From UMGS1519 sp050951005 (GTDB taxonomy: Bacteria; Actinomycetota; Coriobacteriia; Coriobacteriales; Eggerthellaceae), in NCBI GenBank assembly GCA_050951005.1, contig JBMNIP010000004.1:1-64000 (forward strand): 64,000 bases of DNA. The letters are read 5' to 3'. A program made the position numbers and the translations under genes. The notes under the pieces are model-generated. The model worked only from the letters and a program-made list of their open reading frames with translations, did not search any database and was not told the DNA's origin. Below, piece after piece: positions 35,233-43,321 of this stretch (position 1 is its first letter; each line of letters opens with the position of its first letter).

Positions 35233-35261
35233 GCCGGAACTCATTCGGCGTACGTTTTTTT
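35233..35261 (+). terminator. Probable terminator after the permease
   Basis: Short stem GCCG (35233-35236) with CGGC (35246-35249), extended by weaker pairs, then GTACG and a run of seven T. Confidence 0.45.
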
Positions 35262-35322
35262 CTTTGATCTCTTGGAACATACCGGCTGCCAGCCTGTTCC
35301 TATGAGCTGCGGCCCGGGCCAT

Positions 35323-35328
35323 TATAAT
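35323..35328 (+). promoter_or_regulatory. -10 box of the PLD-helicase gene
   Basis: Perfect TATAAT, 40 bases before the ATG, in a short A/T-rich leader. No clear -35. Confidence 0.45.
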
Positions 35329-35367
35329 GCCTGAAGCAATTAGGCTTGAATTATTGGATCGAGACGC

Positions 35368-38300
35368 ATGATTGACAACGACTCATTGGCATATGGGCTC
35401 TACGAGCAGGTAATCAGTGAGGGGCTTTCCCGACAGCTTGCTGCTGCAGAAAAGAACGGCTCTTTAATCGAGACGCAATCCATCGATCCTGCCGAGGCAC
35501 CCAAGATCATTTCGGAGTACGTTGCCCGCGTTGTTGAGCGCTCCCTGGAAGGTATAGACGCGGAAGAGGGGGCATCTTCCCTTCAGTCGCAAGTGGAATT
35601 GGCAAACCGAATCGTCAAGATTGCGGACGCTGCCTTCGAAAACGATGAAAACGAGATCGAAAGTCCTGCCCAGCAGCTATCGTCGGTCGTGAATTCAGAA
35701 AATACGATTTTCGCTTTGGATCCGCGGAGAACGTTGCCGCGCCCGGACACATCGGTTGCGCGGAGCTCGCTCTTCACCGGCGCTAGCCGTGAGCCGCAGA
35801 TGTTTGCAGAGCTCAGGAAGGAGATCGCTTCGGCCGATCGCGTCGATCTGTTGGTATCTTTCATCAAATTCAGCGGTTTGCGGCTGATTCTGCCAGATCT
35901 TGCGCGCTTTACGGAACGGGGTGGCAAACTCCGTGTCATCACTACCACCTATATGGGAGCAACGGATGCGAAGGCGATCGAGCGACTCTCGCAGCTAGAC
36001 AATACGTCCATCAAGATCTCGTATAACACCAAGAGTACGCGCCTTCATGCGAAGGCCTACGTCTTCTATCGCAAGAGCGGCTTCTCGACTGCCTATGTAG
36101 GCTCATCGAATCTGTCCAACGCCGCAATTTCCAGTGGCCTTGAATGGAATGTGAAGCTTACCCAACAGGACCTCCCCGAGACCTTGGACAAGATCAACGC
36201 CACCTTTGAGGGGTATTGGGCGTCTGCAGATTTCGAAGCGTACGAACCGGGTCAGGTTGTGCGATTGGTCCATGCCCTTAATCGCGAGCACCTCTCTGGA
36301 AACAAACTTGCCGCCTATTCCTTCGATATCCATCCTTATGCCTTTCAGCAGGAGATTCTCGATAAACTCGAAGCGGAGCGCGTTGTTCGCGGGAATTGCC
36401 GAAATCTCGTGGTTGCAGCAACCGGTACCGGAAAAACGGTCATCTCCGCCTTCGACTATAAGAGGTATTGCAACAACGAGAACCAAGGCCGCCCTGCGCG
36501 GCTGCTTTTCGTTGCCCATCGAAAGGAGATCCTCGAGCAGAGCATCCAGTGCTTTCGCGGGGTCATGCACGACGAGAACTTCGGCGAGCTATTCGTGGGT
36601 TCCTATCGCCCTCAGGAGAGTCTTGACCAGCTTTTCGTCTCCATACAGACCTTCAATTCGCAAGATCTTACCAAGAAGACCTCACCCGATTTCTTCGATT
36701 TTATCGTCATCGACGAATTCCATCACGCCGCGGCGGCAAGCTACCAGAAGCTTTTGTCGTACTATCAACCGCATGTCCTGCTGGGATTGACGGCAACGCC
36801 CGAACGCATGGATGGAAGGGACATCCTATCGTATTTCGATGGCCATATTGCCGCCGAAATCCGTCTTCCCGAAGCTATCGATCGGAAGCTGCTTTGTCCC
36901 TTCCAATACTTCGGTGTCAGCGATTCCGTCGATCTTCGTGAAGTCAGGTGGACGCAAGGAGGATATGACACAGCGGAGTTGACGAATCTGTTCACCTACG
37001 AGGAACTTACCGCAAAGCGGCGGGTTCGGACCATCCTCGAATCTCTCGATACCTATCTCACAGATCCGCATGCCGTCCGTGGCCTCGGCTTTTGCGTTTC
37101 AAAAGAGCATGCGCGGTTCATGGCTAACGAATTCAATGCAGCGGGAATTCCTTCCATCGCTCTGACAAGCGATGACGGGAGGGAATTACGCAGCCACGCA
37201 GTCGATCGCCTGCGAAATTCATCAGGGCGGGACAAACTCAATTTCATCTTCGTCGTCGACTTATACAACGAGGGTGTCGATATTCCCGAAGTCGATACGG
37301 TACTGTTCCTTAGGCCGACGCAGTCCCTGACGGTGTTCATCCAGCAGCTTGGTCGCGGTTTGCGCTTGTCTGAGGGCAAAGAATGCTTGACGGTATTGGA
37401 CTACGTTGGACAGGCAAACCGTCACTATAATTTCGAAGAAAAAATTGCCGCCTTGCTGGACGGTACGAGAAACAGCGTGTACCAGGAAGTTCGCAACGGA
37501 TTCACCCATGTTCCCAAGGGGTGCTATATCCATCTTGAGAAGAAGGCGCAGGAATATATCCTTGAGAACATCAGCAAGTCTTATGGTGACAGAAGCTGGC
37601 TGGTAAGCCATCTTGCTTCCTTCACACAGGACACTCAGCAAGAAACAACTTTGCCGAACTTCCTTTCTTTCTACCATCTTGATGTTCGTGCCATTTATCG
37701 AAGGGGAAGCTTCTCACGACTTCTGGTCGATGCGGGACAACGGGAAGATTTTTCCGAACCTGATGAAGAAGTGCTGACCAAGGCGCTTGCGAGGATTTGC
37801 TCGATTGACTCTCGCCGCTGGATTGATTACCTATTGCAGGTACTTCCAGCTGATTCAGAGGTTGATCCCGATGACGGCAATGCTCTTCATGAGCGTATGC
37901 TCAAGATGTTCGAGATCACCATTTGGCCACGGTGCTTCGATGATGGTCTGTTTGCCACCAATAGCGAGTGGCTATCCCGGCTTCGCCGGAATCCGGTGTT
38001 GTTGGATGAGATCCTTGGATTGCTCAAATATCGCTATAGATGCATCGATTTTGTCGACAAGCCGGTCGATGTGGGATTTCCAGACTGCCCGTTGGATCTT
38101 CATTGCCAGTATTCTCGCGACCAGATTTTCGTTGCGCTTGATTATCTCAGGCCATCGGTCATCCGCCAAGGTGTGAAATGGCTCGAGGATAAGAAAATCG
38201 ATGTACTTCTCAATACGCTTAACAAAGCTGATAAGGACTATTCGCCAACAACGATGTACAACGACTATTCCATTAATGAGTGGTTGTTCCATTGGCAAAG

Positions 38301-38550
38301 CCAGAGCACAACGAGCGCAACGGCACGAACCGGCCAACGCTATATCCATCATCAAGAGCGCGGATCGAAAGTCCTGTTGTTCGTGCGTGAATTCAAGAAT
38401 GACCTTGCCGGTGCCGCACCCTTTACGTTCCTCGGCACGGCAAACTATGTGAGACATGAGGGAAGCCGTCCGATGAATATCATCTGGAAGCTCGACGAAC
38501 CGATCCCCGCACGCTTTATCAAGAAGACGAACAAGCTTGTAGCGGGGTAG
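35368..38550 (+). CDS. PLD-nuclease / SF2 helicase / DUF3427 protein, probable anti-phage
   Basis: 1,060 residues. N-terminal helical region, then a phospholipase-D-like nuclease domain with LHAK (His227, Lys229) and GSSN (245-248). SF2 helicase follows: motif I ATGTGKT (351-357), motif II DEFH (449-452), motif III LTATPER, motif VI QQLGRGLRLS (near 660). The C-terminal third, ending in GTANYVRHEGSRPMNIIWKL, resembles DUF3427. One HKD motif is seen, so the nuclease probably acts as a dimer. This architecture recurs in defence islands and is thought to cut invading DNA, but here it stands alone between an ABC transporter and uspA. Its sequence looks more A/T-rich than its neighbours, suggesting transfer. 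Ribosome site weak (GGATCGAG). Confidence 0.88.
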   Translation: MIDNDSLAYGLYEQVISEGLSRQLAAAEKNGSLIETQSIDPAEAPKIISEYVARVVERSLEGIDAEEGASSLQSQVELANRIVKIADAAFENDENEIESPAQQLSSVVNSENTIFALDPRRTLPRPDTSVARSSLFTGASREPQMFAELRKEIASADRVDLLVSFIKFSGLRLILPDLARFTERGGKLRVITTTYMGATDAKAIERLSQLDNTSIKISYNTKSTRLHAKAYVFYRKSGFSTAYVGSSNLSNAAISSGLEWNVKLTQQDLPETLDKINATFEGYWASADFEAYEPGQVVRLVHALNREHLSGNKLAAYSFDIHPYAFQQEILDKLEAERVVRGNCRNLVVAATGTGKTVISAFDYKRYCNNENQGRPARLLFVAHRKEILEQSIQCFRGVMHDENFGELFVGSYRPQESLDQLFVSIQTFNSQDLTKKTSPDFFDFIVIDEFHHAAAASYQKLLSYYQPHVLLGLTATPERMDGRDILSYFDGHIAAEIRLPEAIDRKLLCPFQYFGVSDSVDLREVRWTQGGYDTAELTNLFTYEELTAKRRVRTILESLDTYLTDPHAVRGLGFCVSKEHARFMANEFNAAGIPSIALTSDDGRELRSHAVDRLRNSSGRDKLNFIFVVDLYNEGVDIPEVDTVLFLRPTQSLTVFIQQLGRGLRLSEGKECLTVLDYVGQANRHYNFEEKIAALLDGTRNSVYQEVRNGFTHVPKGCYIHLEKKAQEYILENISKSYGDRSWLVSHLASFTQDTQQETTLPNFLSFYHLDVRAIYRRGSFSRLLVDAGQREDFSEPDEEVLTKALARICSIDSRRWIDYLLQVLPADSEVDPDDGNALHERMLKMFEITIWPRCFDDGLFATNSEWLSRLRRNPVLLDEILGLLKYRYRCIDFVDKPVDVGFPDCPLDLHCQYSRDQIFVALDYLRPSVIRQGVKWLEDKKIDVLLNTLNKADKDYSPTTMYNDYSINEWLFHWQSQSTTSATARTGQRYIHHQERGSKVLLFVREFKNDLAGAAPFTFLGTANYVRHEGSRPMNIIWKLDEPIPARFIKKTNKLVAG

Positions 38551-38707
38551 GGTTCACAGGCTCTCATGTCTTCTGACGTTTCTCCTTTGGCGAATTTAGC
38601 TCCGGTTCTTTCCGTTACCGTCATAATTGGTGTGAATTATGCATAGTAATACGGTAAAATAATAAGCAGTATGAATAGTGTAGGAATGCGCGTTAGGAGG
38701 AAGTCTT

Positions 38708-39184
38708 ATGTTGTACAAGAAGATTCTGGTTCCGTTTGACCACTCTGAGCAGGCTCAGCATGCATTGAAGCACGCATTGGCCCTGATTGCCGATGATCCT
38801 TCTGCCGAGGTCGTGGTCTTCCGCTCCATCGCCGGTGCGAAGGATGTGGATGCGCTTGTCGGCCGCGGCAAGGAAGGCACCACGTACGTGGACGAGGACA
38901 CGCGCGTTCGCTTCAAGAAGATGCGTGATAAGCAGAAGGGCCAGGCCATGGAAGACCTGAAAGACGATGCGAATCCCTTCGTGAAGGATGCCAAGAACCC
39001 GGTTACCTACGTTGCCGAGTTCTATCCCACCGCCGTTCAGGGCACGCTCGAGACCTTGGAGAACACCGGCGCCGACTGCATCGTCATGGGCTGCCGAGGA
39101 ATGAATGCCGTTGCCGGCATGCTCGGTTCCGTGAGCTATGGCGTGGTTCGCTCCGCTTCGGTGCCTGTTGTTACGGTGAAATAG
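38708..39184 (+). CDS. Universal stress protein, UspA family
   Basis: 158 residues, one Usp domain. Start KKILVPFDHSEQAQHAL; the nucleotide-binding glycine loop GCRGMNAVAGMLGSVS is near residue 127, so it should bind ATP. Cytoplasmic stress protein; the exact role is unknown. Very strong ribosome site AGGAGGAAG. The leader at 38620-38690 is A/T-rich with several -10-like hexamers (TAATAC, TAAAAT), none clearly best. Confidence 0.93.
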   Translation: MLYKKILVPFDHSEQAQHALKHALALIADDPSAEVVVFRSIAGAKDVDALVGRGKEGTTYVDEDTRVRFKKMRDKQKGQAMEDLKDDANPFVKDAKNPVTYVAEFYPTAVQGTLETLENTGADCIVMGCRGMNAVAGMLGSVSYGVVRSASVPVVTVK

Positions 39185-39226
39185 CCTGATTGGCTTTGCG
39201 TCCTACGCGCAAGGAACCGCTCTATC

Positions 39227-39253
39227 AGCCCCATCCTTCGGGATGGGGCTTTT
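39227..39253 (+). terminator. Rho-independent terminator after uspA
   Basis: AGCCCCATCC (39227-39236), loop TTCG, GGATGGGGCT (39241-39250), then TTTT. Confidence 0.92.
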
Positions 39254-39285
39254 CTGATGCAAGGTGCGGGCAATGGAGTGCCCTG

Positions 39286-39316
39286 TTGCTTCAAGTTCCC
39301 GGGCATCTCGTATAAT
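39286..39316 (+). promoter_or_regulatory. tlyA promoter, probably giving leaderless mRNA
   Basis: TTGCTT (39286-39291), 19-base spacer, perfect TATAAT (39311-39316). Transcription should start at 39323-39324, which is the A of the tlyA ATG. No ribosome site is present. Confidence 0.65.
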
Positions 39317-39323
39317 GTCGCGC

Positions 39324-40055
39324 ATGAAGAAAGTGCGCTTGGATACTCTGCTTGTGGATCGCGGCGATTTTGCAACCGCGGATGAGGCTCTGCGCGCCAT
39401 CTTGGCGCATGAGGTCAAGGTCGATGATGTGTTCGCCACGAGCGCAGCGATGAGAGTTTCGCCCGATGCGCATGTGGAGGTGCGCCATGGCGGGCAATAC
39501 GTTTCGCGTGGCGGGTTGAAGCTTGCGGGCGCTTTGCGGGCGTTCGGCCAAGACGTAACGGGCATGCGCTGTTGCGATGTGGGCTCGTCTACCGGAGGCT
39601 TCACCGACTGTCTGCTGCAGGCCGGCGCTGCCGAAGTTTCCTGCGTCGATGTGAATTACGGCCAGCTGGCCTGGAAGCTCCGCTCGGACCCGCGCGTACA
39701 AGTGCACGAGCGCACGAATATCCGCCTGGCCGACCCCGCCGATCTCGGCGCACCCTTCGATTTGGTTGTGGCTGACCTGAGCTTTATCGGACTTGCCAGC
39801 CTCGCTTCCACGTTTGCCAGCCTCTTGGATGCCGGCGGGCTGTTCATCGGTTTGATTAAACCCCAGTTCGAAAGCCGTCACGAGGAGACGGACGAGGGCG
39901 TGGTGCTGGATCCGGCGGTTCGCGCGCGTGTGGTAGATGAGGTCTGCACGGCGCTCTCCGAAGAAGGATTCGAAGTCACCGGGTGTGTGGAGTCGCCCAT
40001 CACCGGACGTAAGAAGCACAACGTCGAGTTCCTGGTTCGCGCGGTACGCCAATAA
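39324..40055 (+). CDS. tlyA: TlyA family rRNA (cytidine-2'-O)-methyltransferase
   Basis: About 243 residues. N-terminal S4 RNA-binding domain (RLDTLLVDRGDFATADEA), then a Rossmann methyltransferase: VGSSTGGFTDCLLQ (SAM site), DVNYGQLAWKL, DLSFIGL and IKPQFE. TlyA methylates 16S C1409 and 23S C1920 in mycobacteria, affecting capreomycin sensitivity; older annotations call it haemolysin. ATG 39324 is chosen because the -10 box ends eight bases upstream, implying a leaderless message; upstream in-frame codons fall inside the promoter. Confidence 0.93.
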   Translation: MKKVRLDTLLVDRGDFATADEALRAILAHEVKVDDVFATSAAMRVSPDAHVEVRHGGQYVSRGGLKLAGALRAFGQDVTGMRCCDVGSSTGGFTDCLLQAGAAEVSCVDVNYGQLAWKLRSDPRVQVHERTNIRLADPADLGAPFDLVVADLSFIGLASLASTFASLLDAGGLFIGLIKPQFESRHEETDEGVVLDPAVRARVVDEVCTALSEEGFEVTGCVESPITGRKKHNVEFLVRAVRQ

Positions 40056-40202
40056 ACCGCTCATCCTTCGTAAATTCCTTTCCTGCCGTCCCCATCTGCC
40101 TTGGTGCCTTCCACGGGCGAAACCAGCTGATTATACGAATATCGCAGGGTATCCTCGGGCATTGCGCTACACTTGACCAGACCGATAAAGAAAGGAAGAA
40201 GA

Positions 40203-41291
40203 ATGTCCAGGGTTTACAACTTTTCCGCTGGCCCGGCTACGTTGCCGGTTGAGGTGCTGCAAACTGCGGCCGATGAGATGCTCGATTACCATGGGTGCGG
40301 CATGTCCGTCATGGAGATGAGCCATCGTTCTGCCGAGTTCAAGGAAATCATCGAGACTGCCGAGGCGGATATCCGCGAGCTGATGAACATCCCTGACAAC
40401 TACAAGGTGCTGTTCATGCAGGGCGGTGCCACGCTTCAGTTCGCCGCCATCCCCATGAACCTGATGAAGGTGGAGAACGGCTGCGCCGACTACATCGTTT
40501 CCGGCGGCTGGTCGAAGAAGGCGGCCAAGGAAGCCGAGAAGTACGGCAAGGTGAACGTTATCGCCTCCTCCGAGGACGACAACTTCACGCACGTGCCGGA
40601 TCTGACGAACCTCGAGATCGACGATGACGCAGATTATGTGTACATCTGCCAGAACGAGACCGTGTACGGCACCACGTACCACGAGCTGCCCGATACCAAG
40701 GGCAAGCCGCTGGTGGCCGATGTCAGCTCTATGTTCCTGTCTGAGCCTATCGACGTTACGAAGTACGGCCTGATCTACGGCGGCGTCCAAAAGAATGTCG
40801 GCCCGGCCGGCTTGGCCATCGTCATCATCCGCGACGATCTGATCCGCGATGACATCAAGCCGTACACGCCGGTCTACATGAACTACAAGACTCAGGCGGA
40901 GAAGGGCAGCCTCTATAACACGCCTGCCTGCTATACCATCTACATCTGCGGGCTGGTATTCAAGTGGCTGAAGAAGCAGGGCGGCCTTGCGGGCATTGGC
41001 AAGCGCAACCGTCAGAAGGCCGAGCTGCTGTACAACTATCTGGACAGCTCCAAACTGTTCAAGGGCACGGCACGCAAGGAAGACCGCTCCATCATGAATG
41101 TGCCGTTCGTCACCGGCGATAAGGACCTCGACGCCAAGTTCGTTGCCGAAGCGAAAGAGCACGGCATCGCCAACATCAAGGGCCATCGTTCCGTCGGCGG
41201 CATGCGGGCCAGCATCTACAACGCCATGACCGTCGAAGGCGTCCAGGCGCTGATCGACTTCATGAAGGAGTTCGAGAAGGAGAACGCCTAG
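40203..41291 (+). CDS. serC: Phosphoserine aminotransferase
   Basis: Converts 3-phosphohydroxypyruvate and glutamate to phosphoserine, for serine and pyridoxal phosphate synthesis. About 362 residues, class-V aminotransferase fold. Start VYNFSAGPATLP, then MEMSHRS, LFMQGGATLQFAAIP, and the PLP-binding Lys in GGVQKNVGPAGL; C-terminal GGMRASIYNA. ATG 40203 follows AAAGGAAGAAG. TACACT at 40168-40173 may be its -10. No serA is nearby. Confidence 0.96.
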   Translation: MSRVYNFSAGPATLPVEVLQTAADEMLDYHGCGMSVMEMSHRSAEFKEIIETAEADIRELMNIPDNYKVLFMQGGATLQFAAIPMNLMKVENGCADYIVSGGWSKKAAKEAEKYGKVNVIASSEDDNFTHVPDLTNLEIDDDADYVYICQNETVYGTTYHELPDTKGKPLVADVSSMFLSEPIDVTKYGLIYGGVQKNVGPAGLAIVIIRDDLIRDDIKPYTPVYMNYKTQAEKGSLYNTPACYTIYICGLVFKWLKKQGGLAGIGKRNRQKAELLYNYLDSSKLFKGTARKEDRSIMNVPFVTGDKDLDAKFVAEAKEHGIANIKGHRSVGGMRASIYNAMTVEGVQALIDFMKEFEKENA

Positions 41292-41357
41292 AAAAGGCCC
41301 GGCCGTGCGCCGTTGGTAGTTATCCTGTGCAATTTGCCGAGATTGCAGGCCAAGTGA

Positions 41358-41387
41358 TTGCGGGCGGGCCATGCCAATCGGTATAGT
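41358..41387 (+). promoter_or_regulatory. Promoter of the CDF transporter gene
   Basis: TTGCGG (41358-41363), 18-base spacer, TATAGT (41382-41387). Predicted start near 41394, giving a leader of about 63 bases that opens with a hairpin. Confidence 0.5.
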
Positions 41388-41402
41388 TTCGAATCAAGCG
41401 CG

Positions 41403-41428
41403 AGAAGGGGTCTTCGGGCCCCTTCTTC
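41403..41428 (+). promoter_or_regulatory. Leader hairpin with possible switch to the ribosome site
   Basis: AGAAGGGGTC (41403-41412) pairs with GGCCCCTTCT (41417-41426), loop TTCG. The right-arm CCTTCTTC could instead pair with the ribosome-site sequence GAAGAAAGG (41442-41450). It could also simply be the serC terminator, although the T-tail is poor. Confidence 0.4.
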
Positions 41429-41456
41429 ATCTATATCTTCTGAAGAAAGGATTACC

Positions 41457-42740
41457 TTGAACGCTTCAAGCGACCAACCTCCGAGTACGAACCCGTCAAT
41501 CGGGAAGGTCCAAGGCCTATCGGGCGAATCCGCCATTTCCGGTTCCCCCGCATCGCGCACTGCGGCGGCTCGAACCGATTCTCCTGCCCAGTCCATTCCG
41601 GGCGCAGCCGCCTCGAAGAACGAAGGCGGCAACTCGACCATCGCTGTCGTTGCCTCGATCATCGGGGATATTTCCGTCGGCGTGGTCAAACTGATCTGCG
41701 CGGCTCTTACCGGCTCCCAAGCCATGGTCTCCGAGGGCATCCACTCCATCGTCGACTCCGGCAACGCGGCTCTCGTTCTGCTGGGCATCCATCAATCGAA
41801 GAAGGGCGCCGACGAAGACCACCCCTTCGGACATGGCAAGGAGCTTTATTTCTGGACCCTGGTTGTCGCGGTGCTCGTATTCACCGTCGGCGGCGGCATC
41901 TCCTTTATCGAGGGCGTGAACTATATCCAGGCCATAACCCCGGAAACGCAGCTCACCGATCCGTTGATCAATATCATCGTCATCGCCATCGCCGCCTGCA
42001 TCGAGGGAACGACGCTCGGCATCGCCGTGCGACAGTTCAACAAGGCACGCGGGGACATGGGGCCGATCGAGTTCATCCGCAACGCCAAGGACCCCAGCCT
42101 GTATTCGGTGGTGCTGGAGGATACGGCTGCGGAAATCGGCTTGGCGCTGGCGTTTTTCGGCGTCACGCTGTCGCATGTGTTCGACAATGCGTACATCGAC
42201 GGCATCGCCTCGATCCTCATCAGCCTGCTGCTGATGGCGGTCGGCATGATCTTGCTGCTGGAGACGCGCAAGCTGTTGGTGGGCGAGGGCCTGAACAAAC
42301 CCGAGACGCGGCAGATCATCGAGATCGTGGAATCGAATCCGCATGTAGTCGATTGCGGCCGCGTGCTGACCATGTACATGGGGCCGCACCAGCTGCTGGT
42401 TACCATCGACGCGAATTTCTCGCTGACATCTTCTGCTATGGACATCCTGCTTGCGGTGGATGATATCGAAGCGAACATCCGCCGGGAGTTTCCCGATGCC
42501 ACCCGCGTGTTCATCGAAGTGGAGAGCCTGCGCAACGTCCGTGCCCAGGCACAGGCATTCGAGGAGATGGAGTCCGAGGCCGAAGAGGAACTGGAGCGCG
42601 AGGAACGAGAAAACGACCTGGAGTCCGCTCAAGAGGAGGAAGCCTCCGAGTTGGAGGATGTACGGGGGAATGACGATGGGGGACAAGAGGACTCGTCGTA
42701 TGATGAGAAGCTGCATATCGGTCCCTTTACCCTCGGTTGA
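41457..42740 (+). CDS. Cation diffusion facilitator metal exporter
   Basis: About 427 residues. A Ser/Pro/Ala-rich disordered N terminus (1-55) precedes six membrane segments and a cytoplasmic C-terminal domain. The metal site is seen as HSIVD in TM2 and EDTAAE in TM5, a pattern less common than the HxxxD pair of zinc exporters, so the metal (Mn, Fe, Zn or Co) is open. The last 60 residues are highly acidic, unusual, and may bind metal or be disordered. Start TTG 41457 with GAAAGGA at 41445-41451 is better supported than upstream codons. A hotdog protein gene follows. Confidence 0.88.
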   Translation: MNASSDQPPSTNPSIGKVQGLSGESAISGSPASRTAAARTDSPAQSIPGAAASKNEGGNSTIAVVASIIGDISVGVVKLICAALTGSQAMVSEGIHSIVDSGNAALVLLGIHQSKKGADEDHPFGHGKELYFWTLVVAVLVFTVGGGISFIEGVNYIQAITPETQLTDPLINIIVIAIAACIEGTTLGIAVRQFNKARGDMGPIEFIRNAKDPSLYSVVLEDTAAEIGLALAFFGVTLSHVFDNAYIDGIASILISLLLMAVGMILLLETRKLLVGEGLNKPETRQIIEIVESNPHVVDCGRVLTMYMGPHQLLVTIDANFSLTSSAMDILLAVDDIEANIRREFPDATRVFIEVESLRNVRAQAQAFEEMESEAEEELEREERENDLESAQEEEASELEDVRGNDDGGQEDSSYDEKLHIGPFTLG

Positions 42741-42766
42741 AGGGTCTTTCAACGAAAGGAACGGCA

Positions 42767-43156
42767 TTGGATACAGGAATCAAAGGCAAGGCAACTCTGA
42801 CGGTTTCGGAGAAGGATACGGCTATCGCCCATGGCAGCGGGACGCTTAAGGTGCTGGCTACCCCGGCGCTGGTTGCGCTGATGGAACGCACAGCATGGGA
42901 GAGCATCGCCGATCAGCTGGAACCGGGCCAGACCACAGTGGGAACCGCCATGGATATGCAGCATACCGCTCCAACGCCGATTGGGATGACGGTTACCTGC
43001 GAAAGCGAGTTGGTGGCCATCGACCGCCGCGCGCTCACCTTCAAGCTGACCGCGTATGACGATCGCGGTCCAGTAGGGACGGCGACTCATGGGCGCTTTA
43101 TCGTGGATGCCGAGAAGTTCCAGGGCAAGGCCGATTCGAAGAAGCAGGCCGAGTAA
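42767..43156 (+). CDS. Hotdog-fold thioesterase-like protein (FlK type)
   Basis: About 129 residues, single hotdog domain resembling fluoroacetyl-CoA thioesterase-like proteins: LATPALVALMERTAWESI near residue 32, VGTAMDMQHTAPTPIGMTVTCESEL, and THGRFIVDAEKF at the end. It may hydrolyse a small acyl-CoA; the substrate is unknown. Start TTG 42767 with GAAAGGA six bases before; this follows the CDF stop by 26 bases, so co-transcription is likely. Confidence 0.82.
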   Translation: MDTGIKGKATLTVSEKDTAIAHGSGTLKVLATPALVALMERTAWESIADQLEPGQTTVGTAMDMQHTAPTPIGMTVTCESELVAIDRRALTFKLTAYDDRGPVGTATHGRFIVDAEKFQGKADSKKQAE

Positions 43157-43261
43157 CGCCTCGCGGACCGTCAGTCTGATTCTGAAAAAACAACCTTGCA
43201 GCTTGGCGGCCGATAGGCACCTTGCGAATCATCCGCGGGACCAAGGTCGATGCATAATAAG

Positions 43262-43300
43262 ACGGCCGGTAGGACGATTTATCCTACCGGCCGTTTGTTT
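43262..43300. terminator. Bidirectional terminator
   Basis: 13-bp perfect stem ACGGCCGGTAGGA (43262-43274) / TCCTACCGGCCGT (43282-43294), followed by TTTGTTT on the plus strand and CTTATTAT on the minus strand. It separates two converging units. Confidence 0.9.
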
Positions 43301-43321
43301 GGAATCTACCGGATAATACGG

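Noticed and set aside
39324..40055. TlyA as a haemolysin
   Set aside because: S4 plus methyltransferase domains show an rRNA methylase; the haemolysin name is historical.
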